From: Cyclaneusma minus | Taxonomy: Eukaryota > Ascomycota > Leotiomycetes > Marthamycetales > Marthamycetaceae | Length of the DNA: 64,000 bases | Direction of reading: 5' to 3' | Assembly: GCA_037179335.1 (NCBI GenBank) | Contig: JAKZHN010000066.1 | Span: 1-64,000 of the forward strand | In this document: positions 43,113-54,776 of the stretch, in pieces | How positions within the stretch are numbered: position 1 is the stretch's first letter | Layout: every line of letters begins with the position of its first letter | Translations under genes and position numbers: made by a program | Notes under the pieces: model-generated | Told to the model about the DNA's origin: nothing | Database searches by the model: none | What the model saw: the letters and a program-made list of their open reading frames with translations, nothing else

Positions 43113-45148
43113 ATGTCTTCTCCGCCCGGCCAACCCCCAGCAGCGCCCGAAGACTCGATCGACTTTGCTGCTCCTGCTTCACAGCAACCCTTAGAATCAT
43201 CCTCCGACTCGGCTGCCTCCACGTCAACGCCGACGAGTGACCCATCCAGTCCCAGTCCTCCGAGTTCCACTGCCCATGCACGGGTTCCTTCCCTGCGATC
43301 CGTCTCGGATACTCCTCTCACAGCCCCGATGTCGTCCTCATCAAGTCCTCTTAGCGTGCTGAACAACGCTCGAAGACCTCTTGCACCCAAAGGCCCTGGC
43401 GCTCTGCCACAAGATCTATCTGCCCGGATGAAGGCCTTCCATATGTCTCGCCAAGGAACTCCGCCTAGTGCCAGACCTCCGTTGGCCAGTGGCATATCTA
43501 CCACCCCGGCATCGCCTACTCCGGCTGCTGGAGGTCCACTGCCTGGTGGTTTACCGGGAAACTTGCGGCTTCCACCTAACATGAGACCACAACCCCAAGG
43601 ATTTGCTTCCGCTCCTGCGGTGCCTCGAGCGGGTAAACCTTCCCTCAGTGAGCGGCGCAAGATGAACTTGCCGGGCGGTCTACCTCCAATGGCTGCCCCT
43701 CCGAGTGGGCTGTCAGCCACAGACACAAAACCCAGTGAGCCAGCGGAGGAAGGAAATGGCGGTTCCATGTTCACCAAATTTTCCGAATTTGTGGATACCA
43801 AAACAGGAACTCTCAAGTTCAAGGACAAAGCCGTAATCCACGGCAACGGTGTCGAGTTTTCAAGCGGCCACAGTTTCAGCTTGTCTTTAGACGAGGTAGA
43901 TACTCTGGAAGAGCTAGGTAAAGGCAATTACGGCACTGTCTACAAGGTCCGCCATGCCCGTCCACGGATGCGCAAACCAGGCCAAGGTCTAGCAGGCAAC
44001 AAAAGCGCTGCGCCGATTACGCCAGCACAAGAAAAAGAGGCCGAAGCAGTAGAGTCATCCCCTGTGACTGCAAAGCCAGGTGGAGGTACCACCGGTATTG
44101 TCATGGCGATGAAAGAGCTGCGTCTCGAATTGGACGAAGCGAAGTTTGCCGCCATTATTATGGAGCTCGACATCCTTCACCGATGTGTATCGCCCTACAT
44201 CATCGATTTCTACGGTGCTTTCTTCCAGGAGGGTGCTGTGTACATTTGCATAGAGTTTATGGATGGCGGGTCCATTGACAAGATATATGGCGATGGTATT
44301 CCAGAGTCTGTTCTGCGCAAAATTACTTATGCCACGACACGTGGTCTGAAGACGCTGAAGGACGAACACAACATCATCCACCGCGATGTGAAGCCGACGA
44401 ATATCCTCGTAAACACCAAGGGTCAAGTCAAAATCTGCGATTTCGGTGTGTCGGGTAACCTCGTTGCTAGTATAGCGAAGACGAATATCGGATGCCAAAG
44501 TTACATGGCACCCGAGCGAATCGCAGGCGGCGGCGTAGCGCAAGCAGGTGCCAACCCAGGTGGAGGAACGTATAGTGTGCAGAGTGATATTTGGAGTCTG
44601 GGGTTGAGTGTCATTGAGATGGCCATGGGAAGGTATCCATATCCACCGGAGACGTATAATAATATTTTCAGTCAACTTTCGGTAAGTTCTTTGTGTAGCC
44701 CCTGTCTGCCTGGCTAGCCTCGTTAGCATGGGATTGCTCGATCTGACACTTGCAGGCAATCGTCGACGGTGAACCCCCGGACCTCCCCACTGAAGGCTAC
44801 TCTGATCTGGCACGCGACTTCGTGCACGGCTGTTTAAACAAGATACCCAAGCTACGTCCAACGTACAACATGTTGCTGCAACACGGCTGGCTCGCGCCAT
44901 TATCCAAGCCTGAAGCCATCACTGAAGATGAGGAGGACGAGGTGGACGGTGTCAGCAGTCACGAAAATGTGCCATACGAAGATGGAATCAATCGCGGCAA
45001 CCTTGGCGACAAGGATATTGCAGATTGGGTGCAGAATGCACTGGAGCGCAAGCAGAAAGGCATCATGAAGGAGACGGAGAAACCAGCGCTGCACAAGGTG
45101 GACTTGGCTGCGGTGAGCCCGGCAGCGAGTCCGATTAGCAGGGGGTAG
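43113..45148 (+). CDS. pbs2: MAP kinase kinase Pbs2 (HOG osmotic stress pathway)
   Basis: Two exons (43113-44681, 44756-45148) encode 653 residues. The first 260 residues are Ser/Pro/Ala-rich. The kinase domain begins with the Gly-rich loop GKGNYGTVYKV near residue 269, has the catalytic Lys in VMAMKELRLE (about 333) after an unusually long insert, HRDVKPTNILVN (about 422) and DFGVSGNL. The activation segment is SIAKTNIGCQSYMAPERI, with the two MAPKK phosphosites at Ser453 and Thr457. The SIAKTNIGCQSYMAPERI string and the insert are typical of Pbs2 rather than Ste7 or Mkk1. Pbs2 activates Hog1 under osmotic and oxidative stress. The intron (74 bp) lies between QLS and AIVDGEPPDLP. Strong call. 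Confidence 0.95.
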
Positions 45149-45568
45149 GACGGATGAGAGACTGATAGAGCGATCCCTTTCTATTGCTCTATGGCTTGTG
45201 GGTAACATAAAATGCATGGTATTGGAGTATGGATTGCGTAAGGTTAGCAGGGTTAGGCAGAGCACGAGCGGGCTTGTGCTGTATGTATACCGACACCAGT
45301 AGCCGCTTATTTCGGACTGGTACCTCATTTTCCGCCGGAGGTTTCATGATAGAATATCACAAGCAAAGAAATGCAGCATGCTATTCACGAGAGACAGATT
45401 GGCCCGATTTGCATTGATAATTCGCATACCTGCAGACTAGAGGCACCTGTCACCATGCCGTAGCATTTATACATCTTAAATAGTGTACAGCACAAAGACT
45501 TGAACCAAGAACGCCATACGCTATGCCAAACCGAGTCCCCATCATGCCAGCCACATGTGCAGCCAGAA
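45149..45568. other. Convergent intergenic region
   Basis: 3' flanks of Pbs2 (+) and the bL32m gene (-). Nothing recognised. Confidence 0.5.
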
Positions 45569-46177
45569 TCATGGCTTGGCTGCTTTGACTTCAGGTCTCT
45601 TGGACCTCTTCTCCAATGCCGCTTCCGCCTCGGCCAGCTCTGCTTCTTCCCGGGCCAGCTCTGCCTCTTCCAGTGCCTCGAGTTCCCGTCTGTCGGCCTC
45701 GGCTTCGGCCTCGGCCGCGGCCTGTTTCTCTCTCTTCTTGAACAAGCCCTTGATTTCTAGAAAGAGCAATCAGTATTTTGCTGCTACAAAGTAATTGGGT
45801 TGACCCGGAGACCCCATACCATTTACGCAGTAGGGACATAGGACGTGTGCTCGTTTGACATTTCCGCAGGCGGGACACTTGTTCAGCTCGGTGACATCCT
45901 TCAAGCCCTTGCCGGTCAAGAAGCGCTTTCTCTTCTTGCTGTGGGAGGTTTTCTTCTTGGGCACGGCGCGGAGGATCGATTCCCAGATATCGCCAAGAAG
46001 GGAGGGTAAATTGAGGTGGATAGCTGAGGGGATGGCGGCGGATAGTGAGGGGAAGAGCGGGAGGGACCATTGGCGCGAGTAGAGTGTGGCAGCTCGAGAT
46101 GATGCGGTGATGGTGGGAGTGGACAGGCGTGGTAGCAGGGAGAGAAGGGGCGACGAGGCGGGGCGGATTGCGGCCAT
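45569..46177 (-). CDS. mrpl32: Mitochondrial large ribosomal subunit protein bL32m
   Basis: Two exons on the minus strand (46177-45820, 45756-45569) encode 181 residues. There is a long N-terminal presequence-like part (MAAIRPASSPLLSLLPRLST...), then the mature bL32 core: VPKKKTSHSKKRKRFLTGKG and the zinc motif CPACGNVKRAHVLCPYC. In yeast the precursor is cleaved by the m-AAA protease, a control step for mitoribosome assembly. After the zinc motif an unusual 60-residue tail of alternating Ala and Glu (coiled-coil-like) continues to the stop. The intron (63 bp) splits a Glu codon. It is divergent from septin Cdc10. Confidence 0.92.
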
Positions 46178-46528
46178 ATTGTGTCTGGTAGGAAATGGCA
46201 GTGGGTAGCGGCTCAAGGTGGTGGGCCGACGGCGAGCTTTGGCAGGTTCGGGAATCTCGAATTGAAGCTTTTCACGAATATCAAATGCGATTGCGACTCG
46301 CGCGCGGCTACCGCTGGGGCTCCACATCTGGCTAGCGCAATTGATTATTGATAGCCTCGCGCTTCCCCTTTTGAGCGCGTGTAGGGGTCTCTTGTACCTC
46401 CAGTCTCCATCCGCCCCTTCTTCACCACCTCCGCCATTTGCGCTGCACCGAATCACTTCACGGCACGAGTCTTCCCTCTCTCCGCAGACCCAAACTCCCA
46501 GTCACCGCAATCGTGAAATCCCGCAGCA
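46178..46528. promoter_or_regulatory. Divergent promoter region, bL32m / Cdc10
   Basis: 351 bp between opposed start codons. It is pyrimidine-rich toward Cdc10; no named element. Confidence 0.45.
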
Positions 46529-47706
46529 ATGGCGACCATGCAGCAGGACCGCTACGGTGCCGCACAACCTGTCTTCCCCAAGAGCCATGTTGGTTTCGAC
46601 AGTATCACCTCGCAGATTGAGAAGAAGCTGTTGAAGCGCGGTTTCCAGTTCAATGTTATTTGCGTCGGTATGTAGCTCTGTCTCCAGCTCCAGATAGCTT
46701 GCCTAGGTACACCTGTGCTCACTGTCGACTCCAGGTCAAACCGGTCTCGGAAAGTCGACTCTCATCAACACCATCTTCGCGTCCCACCTGATTGACTCCA
46801 AGGGTCGTCTCACCCCTACCGAGCCCGTCCGATCCACCACCGAAATCCAAGCCGTCTCCCACGTCATTGAGGAAAATGGTGTTAAGCTGCGTCTGAACAT
46901 TGTCGACACCCCCGGCTATGGAGACCTGGTCAACAACGACCGCTGCTGGGATCCCATTGTCAAGTATATCAAGGACCAGCACTCTGCATACCTCCGCAAA
47001 GAGCTCACTGCCCAGCGTGAGCGCTACATCCAAGACACTCGCGTCCACTGCTGCCTGTTCTTCATCCAGCCCTCCGGCCATGCGCTCAAGCCAATTGACA
47101 TTGTGGTCTTGAAGAAGCTGTCTGATGTTGTCAATGTCGTGCCCGTCATTGCCAAGTCAGATTCGCTGACTCTGGAGGAGCGAACTGCCTTCAAGGAGAG
47201 AATTAAGGAGGAGTTCGCTTTCCACAACCTGAAGATGTACCCATACGAGAACGAGGAGCTTGATGATGAGGAGCGCGCCGTGAACGCTCAGATCAAGGTA
47301 TGTTCCAGTTTCACGAGTCCATTCTCATGAGTCCATTCTACCGATTCCCATGCTAATGTGTGACTAAAAGGCCATCATCCCCTTCGCCGTCGTCGGTTCT
47401 GAGAAGGACATCATCGTGGGAGGCAAGCAAGTCCGCGGTCGCCAGAACCGCTGGGGTGTGATCAATGTCGAAGACGAGAACCACTGTGAATTCGTCTACC
47501 TGCGCAACTTCTTGACCCGCACCCATCTCCAAGACTTGATTGAGACGACGTCGCAAATCCACTACGAGACCTTCCGAGCCAAGCAGCTGCTGGCATTGAA
47601 GGAGAGCAGCGCAGCTGGAGGTCACAGCGGCAGCAGACCAATCAGTCCTTCGGCCGAGCGGGAGCTGAGCAGAAACTCGCAGAGAATGACCATGAACGGA
47701 TACTAA
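46529..47706 (+). CDS. cdc10: Septin, Cdc10/AspD type
   Basis: Exons 46529-46667, 46735-47297 and 47371-47706 encode 345 residues. Septin GTPase motifs are complete: G1 GQTGLGKST at 47-55 (rebuilt across the first intron), G3 DTPG at about 104-107 and G4 AKSD at 186-189. The polybasic region before G1 (IEKKLLKRGFQFN) and the septin unique element (WGVINVEDENHCEFVYLRNF) are present. There is no C-terminal coiled coil, and the protein ends in a short Ser-rich tail, which together with the GFDSITSQIEKKLLKRGF start points to the Cdc10/AspD subgroup. Septins assemble into filaments at septa and the cell cortex. Strong call. Confidence 0.94.
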
Positions 47707-48325
47707 GTTAGGAGTGGGAGCCCTGGACTACTCTAAGATACCCCCGCGTTCCGTTTCTGCTTGTTAGTTGGCAATTCCAACAAGGGCATAAGGTCTGGTT
47801 GTGCGTGCCTGCATTCCTGCAGCACAATGGCTAGACTGGCTTTGAGACCGCTTAATTGCTCTTGTCTCAACCTCAAAACACAACTATACCTTTGGTTTTT
47901 GTGGTCTGCGAAAAAGGAGGGGAGCGAAATATTCTGTTATGGGGCTGCTTTTAACTTCTTTGAGCTAGCTATGGGGGAGTAGGTAGCTTGGTTCCGGGAT
48001 AGGAGTTGCGCCTCTTTGAACAAAGCCTTTGTGGTTGTGACACACTTTGTTATATTGCTACGGTTTCTTAATTGTTCTGTGTATGCTTCGACGACTGTTG
48101 CTTAATTAGCCAACTAGTAGCCTATACCAAACTAATGTGAGCATTTTCACCTTTCCAGCCTTGGTCTTGTATGGTACGGACTACCTCAGCTTAAAGTGTA
48201 GAGGGCTATTTTCAGAAATGTACAAATCACCAAAGCAAGAGGTTGAAGAGTGCACTAGTAAACTGTTTATCTGCAGTCCCAGAAGACACCTACCACCGAC
48301 AAATAACTCTAATATAACACATTAT
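47707..48325. other. Convergent intergenic region
   Basis: 3' flanks of Cdc10 (+) and the CPFC membrane protein (-). Nothing recognised. Confidence 0.5.
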
Positions 48326-49494
48326 CTATCTATCCTTTCTACTCTCCTCTACCGCCCCTTGAGCACTACTCCCCGGCAACCCCCTCTGGCCTCTATCATT
48401 CGCCGGCCTCAAATCCCGCAGCAAGCCATTGGTCGTTCCCTCCGCCAAAGCAGTAACCCTATCAATAGGAACACGCTGCTGCAACGCACTATTAACCGCC
48501 CTCACCACCTCCTTATCCTCCATAGCCTCGGCCGTAATCTGCACCTCCCTCCACCAATACCGGCTCTCCACCCCTCGCAGGGTCTGATCCCTCACAACCG
48601 CATTCTTAGTCAAACTCGCAGCTCCCATCTTCTCGCGCGCAGCTTCGAGGATCTGGATGGAGCGCTCAATACGTTGGGCGTTGGTAGGAGCGGCGAAGAA
48701 GCGGTTGGTGGAAGAGAGGTATAGGCCGAGGCAGAGCAGGAGGTTGATGACGACGAGGGAGAAGAGACGCGCGGTGCTCATGGTCCAGTGGAAGGCGGAG
48801 ATGCCGCCGGCCGTGGTGGCGCGTGTGTTGGATTGGTAGTCGTAGGTCTTCACGGCCATCAGGTCGATGATGGCGATGGCGGAGGCGAGGACGATGGCGG
48901 TGGTGCGCCATCGGTTGCCCTCGCCTTTGGTGATCCAGTCGGAGGTCGAGAGGAGGAGAACTCCGGCGTTGAAGAGGTGTGGTGCGAGGAGGGTAGGGAG
49001 GGCGTACTGGAAGTAGGTTTCTGGCTCGTCGGCTTTGCAAAAGGGGCAGTTGGCGATAACGTCGGGCCCGTATTGGAAATAGAGGAGGCGAGAATCTCGC
49101 GAGGAGAGCTTTTGATGTAAAGCATCGTCCAGAGGTGTAAGGACGTGGTTGGGGCGGAGGGCGGAGAGACGGGTGAAGAGCACGTCTGTGGGGATCTGCA
49201 GGCGGGATTGGGTGAGGGTGAAGATGTTTTCGGAGGAGAAGAAGCTGAGGACAATGTAGAGCATGGAGAAGGAGACGAGGATGCTAATAGCGCGGTTTGC
49301 TGGGGGTGGAATGGGGCGGATGGACTGGCCCATGGAGCGCTGGCGGGCGAGCATGGTATTCCATTTTGTGAGGAGGTAGGCGTAGATGCGGTACCCTATG
49401 AAAGCGAAGGTTATGAGGCTGTAGCATTCGGGTCAGTTTGTAGTTTTGGCGGGATTCTAGGGATCGATACTGACTTTCCAAAAGATATAGCCAT
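48326..49494 (-). CDS. Uncharacterised multi-pass membrane protein with CPFC motif
   Basis: Two exons on the minus strand (49494-49475, 49418-48326) encode 370 residues. The seven-codon first exon MAISFGN is supported because it continues in frame into NLITFAFIGYRIYAYLLTKW after a 56-bp intron with a GTCAGT donor. Hydrophobic segments: about 8-24, 50-66 (AISILVSFSMLYIVLSFF), one or two around 150-200 and one around 215-235 (FSLVVINLLLCLGLYLSS). Between the second and third is a loop containing YFQYGPDVIANCPFCKADEP, with a CxxC-type Cys pair. The soluble C-terminal 125 residues look helical. I recognise this as a conserved type of filamentous-fungal hypothetical protein, not a named family. 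Confidence 0.72.
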
Positions 49495-49630
49495 GTTGGA
49501 TGGCTTTTCCACAATGGCGGACGAGGTTCTTGGAGAACCACGTCGTTGATGTGCGAATATGTACAAAGGCGAGGCTGTGGATGATTTCTGGCCTTGTCAG
49601 TTAGCTTCCCGCCCGTTTAGGTTAGACTAG
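49495..49630. promoter_or_regulatory. Presumed 5' flank shared by the CPFC gene and the small gene
   Basis: Short divergent spacer. The first exon of the small plus-strand gene should lie here or overlap the minus-strand start, but I could not fix it. Confidence 0.3.
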
Positions 49631-49988
49631 CCTCGCTCTACCCGCACATAAAAGTCCAAAACTTCTTCCCTCAAAGCTGCCAGAAACAACTGCCCAACGA
49701 CGTCAACAGTCCTCACACAGTTCGCCGTTCGCAGCTCATCGAAGCCGTGAGCAAGGGCAGCAAAGTCAAAATGATATTGAAGCAGGCAGGCCTCTACAAC
49801 GCCGCCAATCCCTCGCAGGTGAGTCTCATGCGTGGCACTTTCGAAGCTTTGGCGATCTCCTCTCCCATGGTCACTCAGAGTCAAAAAGAATGCCCAGATC
49901 AAGCCCCAAGTACTCTGCCAAGAGGAATCTCACTCGTGTTGCATGGTCTCAGCGAACAGCTATGAGGATCTTTGCGTCTTATTGTTGA
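49631..49988 (+). CDS. Small unidentified basic protein (partial model)
   Basis: An internal exon 49631-49818 is bounded by AG at 49629-49630 and a perfect donor CAG|GTGAGT at 49818/49819. It has the C-ending codon bias of real genes here and reads ...LPNDVNSPHTVRRSQLIEA... A 62-bp intron to 49880 then joins in frame to 49881-49988, ending in a basic tail (KRNLTRVAWSQRTAM...) and a TGA at 49986-49988. The first exon with the start codon is unresolved; candidates upstream give only weak donors. I do not recognise the family. The opposite strand is also open here (49627-49902) but lacks splice support. Confidence 0.4.
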
Positions 49989-50583
49989 GAGACAGTCTAT
50001 TGCCTGTGATTGCATGCCTTGGTGCTCTTTTCGCTCTTCTCGAGTTTGCGCTGCGAAACAGGTTCATAAGTCTCAAGTGTGATTATTGGATACCGTCCTA
50101 TGTGGCTGGCCAGGCTTTCGAAGCGTTCTGATATTACCAGAACAGTCTTCTGCTACTGCTGGTATAAATCCGGGCATGGCAAGACACTGTGCTGCGAAGC
50201 CTGGGCAATTATTTAAAGCCTAATATTGGTCGCCCACAGGGCCTTCCTCGGAAAATTGAAGTCATCACAGAGGAACCGCATCCTCCCATTAGGCTGCTGT
50301 CCTTTGTCGGGGTTGTAGGCAATAAGCAAGCGTTCGACAGCTCTGGTATGTCTTCAAGTTGCTTTGTTGAGGCTCAATTTCCAGATGCTGCTTCCACCAC
50401 GATGCCTCCCTCACAGAAGCGAGGAAATGACTTGGAACAGGTACAATGACGGATAATGAAAGCAGTCACAGGTCAAATGGCTAGGCTCAATAAATTCAAG
50501 TGTCATCCTTTATTCCGTGCGCCGTACCATGCATTGCCATATTACCCATATCATACATTGCGAGTGTCTTCCTCTCTACCGGA
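49989..50583. other. Convergent intergenic region
   Basis: Between the small plus-strand gene and the stop of the Avt2-like transporter. Nothing recognised. Confidence 0.4.
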
Positions 50584-52539
50584 CTACCAGTTGCAGCTTG
50601 CTGTCTCTGAGGAGCCGCCTGTCAAGCAGTCAGTTTTAAAAAGTACACAGTCAAGGTAAACCCAAAGGGAAACGGATAGGACGCAAACATACCACGAAAC
50701 ACCTTGACCACCGCCATCACCACGCTAATGCACAAAACCACAACGCCAAAGCCAACCACCGCCCACGCAACCGTGGTCTTCCAACTCCTCTTGCTCAACC
50801 GAATAAAGCACAAAGTTGGCAGTATATATGCCAGCATGCACGCGCTCGTGGCTCCAATGAGCTCGAAAACAGCGCCCAGATCACAGGTCACCAGACTAAA
50901 CGCCACCGCCGCCCACACCAACCCCGTCGAAAGCAGCAAATGTCTCCAGAAATCTGTACTTCTTGTCTTGCTCCCGTCTTCGTCTCTTTCAGCTTCCAGA
51001 CCACCGGCAGGGTCTTCGTTCCAGAAGTAATTCACCATAACTTCTCGGCAAACGAAGGCTTCCAAGGGGAGAGTGGTGAGCATATTCAGGCCGAAACAAA
51101 AACGGGCTATGTTTACCATGGTGTTGTCGGCGGGGAAGTTGTTGAGTACATTTCCTTGGGTTTTATCGGCAAAGGTAAGGAATCCGGCGAGTGCCATGCT
51201 GAGGCAGGCAACGAGGGAGATAAAGGTGCTGTGGTGGACGACTGTTTCGAATCGGTCGAGAGTGGGAGTGTGGAGGGAGGAGTAGATAAGGAGGGTGTTG
51301 TGGTGGCAGACAAATGCTGTGAGATTACTGTCAGCATGAGAAGGCAGATACTGAGTGATAGATAATATGGGTCGAGGGTTCAAAAGAAAAGGGGCTAGAA
51401 GCATGGATGTGAGTATATAAGACGTACCAAACGAGATAACACCTATAGCTTGGAAGATGCCGGTGTTTACAGTGAGGAGGGGGGTGTCAAATACCCCTTT
51501 CAAGTCTGGCGGGACAACAATCCCCTGAGTTATCACCGTGATCAGAATCACGACCATGCTGATGAGGGCCAGCGTGCTTGCTTGAGCTAACTATTGCCAC
51601 AAACACAATTAGCCCCTTTTCTTTCATCCAGTAGCCAACACCCAAGGTATCGTCCTCACATACCTTGCTAATATCCCTATAGAGACTCAACGGCCAACTC
51701 ACGCTCCCCACGAAAAGCACAATAACTGCTCTCCTACTAGCCAGCGATCCCCAAACCGGCATGGCCCTCAACCCTGGCCAGATAGTCTCCATCACAGGCG
51801 GAATGCTATCCCCCACGATAACACAAAACGCCACCATCCCCCCAAATGCAAAGAACCACTGCGCCAAACTCACAGCCACCAGTCCCCACTTCCCATAACA
51901 ATGCTCTACCGTCCCCTGAAATGTCGGCTTGCCACTCAGCTTGCTATTGACCACAATCAACCGTATCGTCCAGTCCACCACCACTGTCAAGCCCACCAGC
52001 AATATGATTCCTGACAGCAAACCTGCTTGTCGGAAGGCATACGGTTGGCCGATGATTCCTGCCCCAATGATGCTGTTGGCCATATTCATGAATGCGCTCC
52101 GCAGGTTAGATTTCGGACGCCGGCGTTCCCGCTCAGCCCACGAATGGATGTCGTTGCCCGTCTCCCAAGGCTCAAGTGCAGCAGGCGCATCAAGCAACGG
52201 CACGCGCCCATGTCCTTCACCTCCATCAATGCCATCATCAAGAAAATCCTCATCTGAATCCGAGGGAAAGTGTGTGTAGGGAGGAGGATGACCGTTCGCG
52301 CTATTGCGGCTCGGACTCGGAGTGAGCGGCGGCAGATCAAAGTGCACGCTTCTCGCGCTCTTGGGAGTTCTGGGCGTCTGCGAATTTGCAGCTTTCGTGT
52401 TGATTTTGGGCAGATCTTTGATTTCGCGCAGCTGCATGGCCGGTTCGTGAGATTCGTCTGGGGCTGGGAGAAGACGTTGGGACTCTACGTATTCTTGGGC
52501 GGAGAGGTCCCGGGAGCTGGAGGGATTGGCTTGCGCCAT
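50584..52539 (-). CDS. Vacuolar amino-acid transporter, AAAP family (Avt2-like)
   Basis: Four exons on the minus strand (52539-51664, 51590-51428, 51316-50693, 50618-50584) encode 565 residues. A hydrophilic N-terminus of about 145 residues precedes roughly eleven hydrophobic segments. The first membrane block, AFMNMANSIIGAGIIGQPYA, is the amino-acid/auxin permease signature, followed by VVDWTIRLIVVNSKLSGKPT and FQGTVEHCYGKWGL, which resemble yeast Avt2. Later helices include FSLVTCDLGAVFELIGATSA. All phases agree (0, 1, 1); the last exon is only 35 bp and ends SSETASCNW. Avt proteins move neutral amino acids across the vacuolar membrane; the direction and substrate here are unknown. Confidence 0.87.
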
Positions 52540-53171
52540 GCTGGATCGTGCTATCGCAGGAGCATTCTGTTCGCACGCAATCTTAGTTTTCTACAGAGAT
52601 GAATGGAAGGGAGCTGTCTGGACTGGAGGTTCGGGAGTCTCGCTACGTACGACACCTGCTGGGCCCGCAGCCTCGTCTGCAAGGCTAGGAGCGGCTGTTT
52701 TCGCATGCGGAACGTGAGCCATGACGTTTTCAGCATGTATAATGTACGGGCATGTATACATGTACAGTAGCATGGCTGAAGGAGACCTCTGCTACTGGAA
52801 TCTACTTTACGTTGATTGAACTTACCATGGAAAAATATTGGCCGACTGGGTCTACGTCGAGTTAATTGCCCCTGCAAGATAGCTAAGTAGAAGCGAAACA
52901 ACCCTTAAGTTGAAGTTTAACCTCTCAATGCAGTCCATCACAGCAACCACTGCTACTCAACCACAGGCCTGCAAACTTTGTCTCGCTCAAGATTCCCTAG
53001 AACATGCTTCGTAAGGTGTCGAAGTACTTTTCAATTTGTTTCTTCTAATAATCCTGGTTGGGGGCCAGGAAGCCGCCGTGTGTATGGTGCCTTACGGACA
53101 TCATGATAGGTATAATGCATGGTAAAACGCTCCTCGCAAAGTAAATGCCGTCAAGAGACTGTCGCATGCGT
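52540..53171. other. Intergenic region, Avt2-like promoter and protease 3' flank
   Basis: Contains TACATGTA at 52757-52764 within a CATGTATACATGTACAG string. No gene supported. Confidence 0.45.
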
Positions 53172-54776
53172 TCAAGCAACCACCGCCAAGACCACCAATG
53201 CCACCAATGCAGACAACCCACTGTTTCTGGCACTGATCGCCTCCGCCCCAGAATGTTTCGTCGCCGAGGCCGAGGCCGATGTAGAAGTCGCAGTCGACGT
53301 AGGCTTTCCAGTGCCCGAACTCGTCGTAGTTGGGGAACAAGTGGTGTTCGTCTCGCCTCTCGGCGCAAAGCCTGTAGACATTAATATGTGATTCCTCAAG
53401 ATCAATATGGCGTCAACTTACCAACACGAGAAGCACCAAAGTCGAAAACAGTATAGACGTTTGACAGGAACATGTCCCCTATGAGCCATGTTCCGTCGCT
53501 GAAGGCAGAGCTACATTCAATATGGCTTGGGCAAAGATCCCCATTCGAAGACCCATCGACCCAACTAGAACTCGACATGTTGAATGCAGCACCATTGAAC
53601 TTGAACTGTATCGAGCCGGTAGTGTTACATGGGACGTACCATGCACCTTCCGCGGTACGAGTAGAGTCGGTGACGAGTTTGTGGAGAGCATCGCAGGATG
53701 TTTGAGGCACAAACATGAAAGTCGTGCCAGTGTCGATGTAAGCTGGAACACTACCCGTACCTGCCGACTCTCCATTATATAAGGAATCATCCATTGTGAT
53801 ATTCCAGCCGTTGTCACGCTTATTAGTCTCCACGTAAGTGATGTCCTTCGAAGTATCTGCGAATCCGAAGTTCATTTCGCCATCTCTGTCATCGAGAGTG
53901 GGGAGATTGATGCCAAAGCCATGGAACGTCGGGTCATCCAGAAGAGGAGAGATCGCGCCCCAGAAACTCTCATTCGAGGGGGTCGAGTTGGAATTTGACA
54001 TCCCCAAAAGGCCATCAAAAACAAAAGTGCTCGACAAGCTAACGCTATCGACGAGCCCGAAGGTGAAAGTTGTACTCAGGTCCCCAGTAGATACCGTGTC
54101 TGAAGCATAATAGCCAGTAGCACGGCCGGAACCATAATTGAGACCCAACTTCTCGCCGGTAATGTTCAGCGTCGTCGAGGCACTGGGATCGAATGTGTTG
54201 TGGCTGCTGCAGTAGCTGCTCGTGCAGTTGCTGGCCATGACCCAGGTCTCCAGACCTCCCGTGTCGATAAGCATGTTCATCGGAGTCTTTTGCGAGCCAA
54301 AATACAAGGTGGTGAAATATGTGATGTTGTGGCCGTCCTGGTTCACTGTGGTACTGGATGTTCCGCAAGGGGTCGTCGAGTTGATGAAGGCACTCGTATT
54401 CGTGTCCCGGGTCACTAGTTTTGACAACTCGGTGGAGGGGACGTACTGCAGCGTACGATGATCGTCTCTAGACGAGACTTGGTTGTGGTTGGGTTGACCC
54501 CAGCCAGAGAACCAGGTTGTAACATGCTGCATCCAATTAGCGGTATTCATACCAAAGAGGTTTCCGATGGCATACTGCTGAAGCATCTGCCACTCCGAGC
54601 ATCAACCTTTTTGAAAGGCTGGCGGGAGCAGCATATTTGACCTCATTGGAGGATTTGGAATTCTCGGCAACTGCACCAACTCTGCCACCGATCTCCTCAG
54701 GATAGGGGTCGTAGAAAGCTTGGGCTTGTAGAGCAAATGAGGCACATGCCAGCAAACGGATGGTCTGGGATCTCAT
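53172..54776 (-). CDS. GPI-anchored aspartic protease (yapsin-like)
   Basis: Three exons on the minus strand (54776-54576, 54526-53422, 53371-53172) encode 501 residues. A signal peptide (RLLACASFALQAQA, cleavage about residue 20) leads into a propeptide with a Kex2-type SLSKR site (residues 53-57). The catalytic domain has both aspartates: DTGG at about 155 and DTGT at about 332. The DGLLGMS motif and a WLIGDMFLSNVYTVFDFGAS strand are typical of pepsin-family enzymes. The last exon encodes a Ser/Thr-rich stalk and a hydrophobic tail (GLSALVALVVLAVVA) suited to GPI anchoring. An apparent frame change near 54570 is explained by a 49-bp intron with GTATGC donor, CTAAT branch and CAG acceptor. 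It probably acts at the cell wall or surface. Confidence 0.88.

Noticed and set aside
42992..43927. 311-codon open frame on the minus strand opposite Pbs2
   Set aside because: Shadow of the Ser/Pro/Ala-rich coding region on the plus strand; no motif of its own.
54537..54592. Apparent frameshift at the N-terminus of the aspartic protease
   Set aside because: A 49-bp intron (54575-54527) with GTATGC, a CTAAT branch site and CAG joins the frames exactly.
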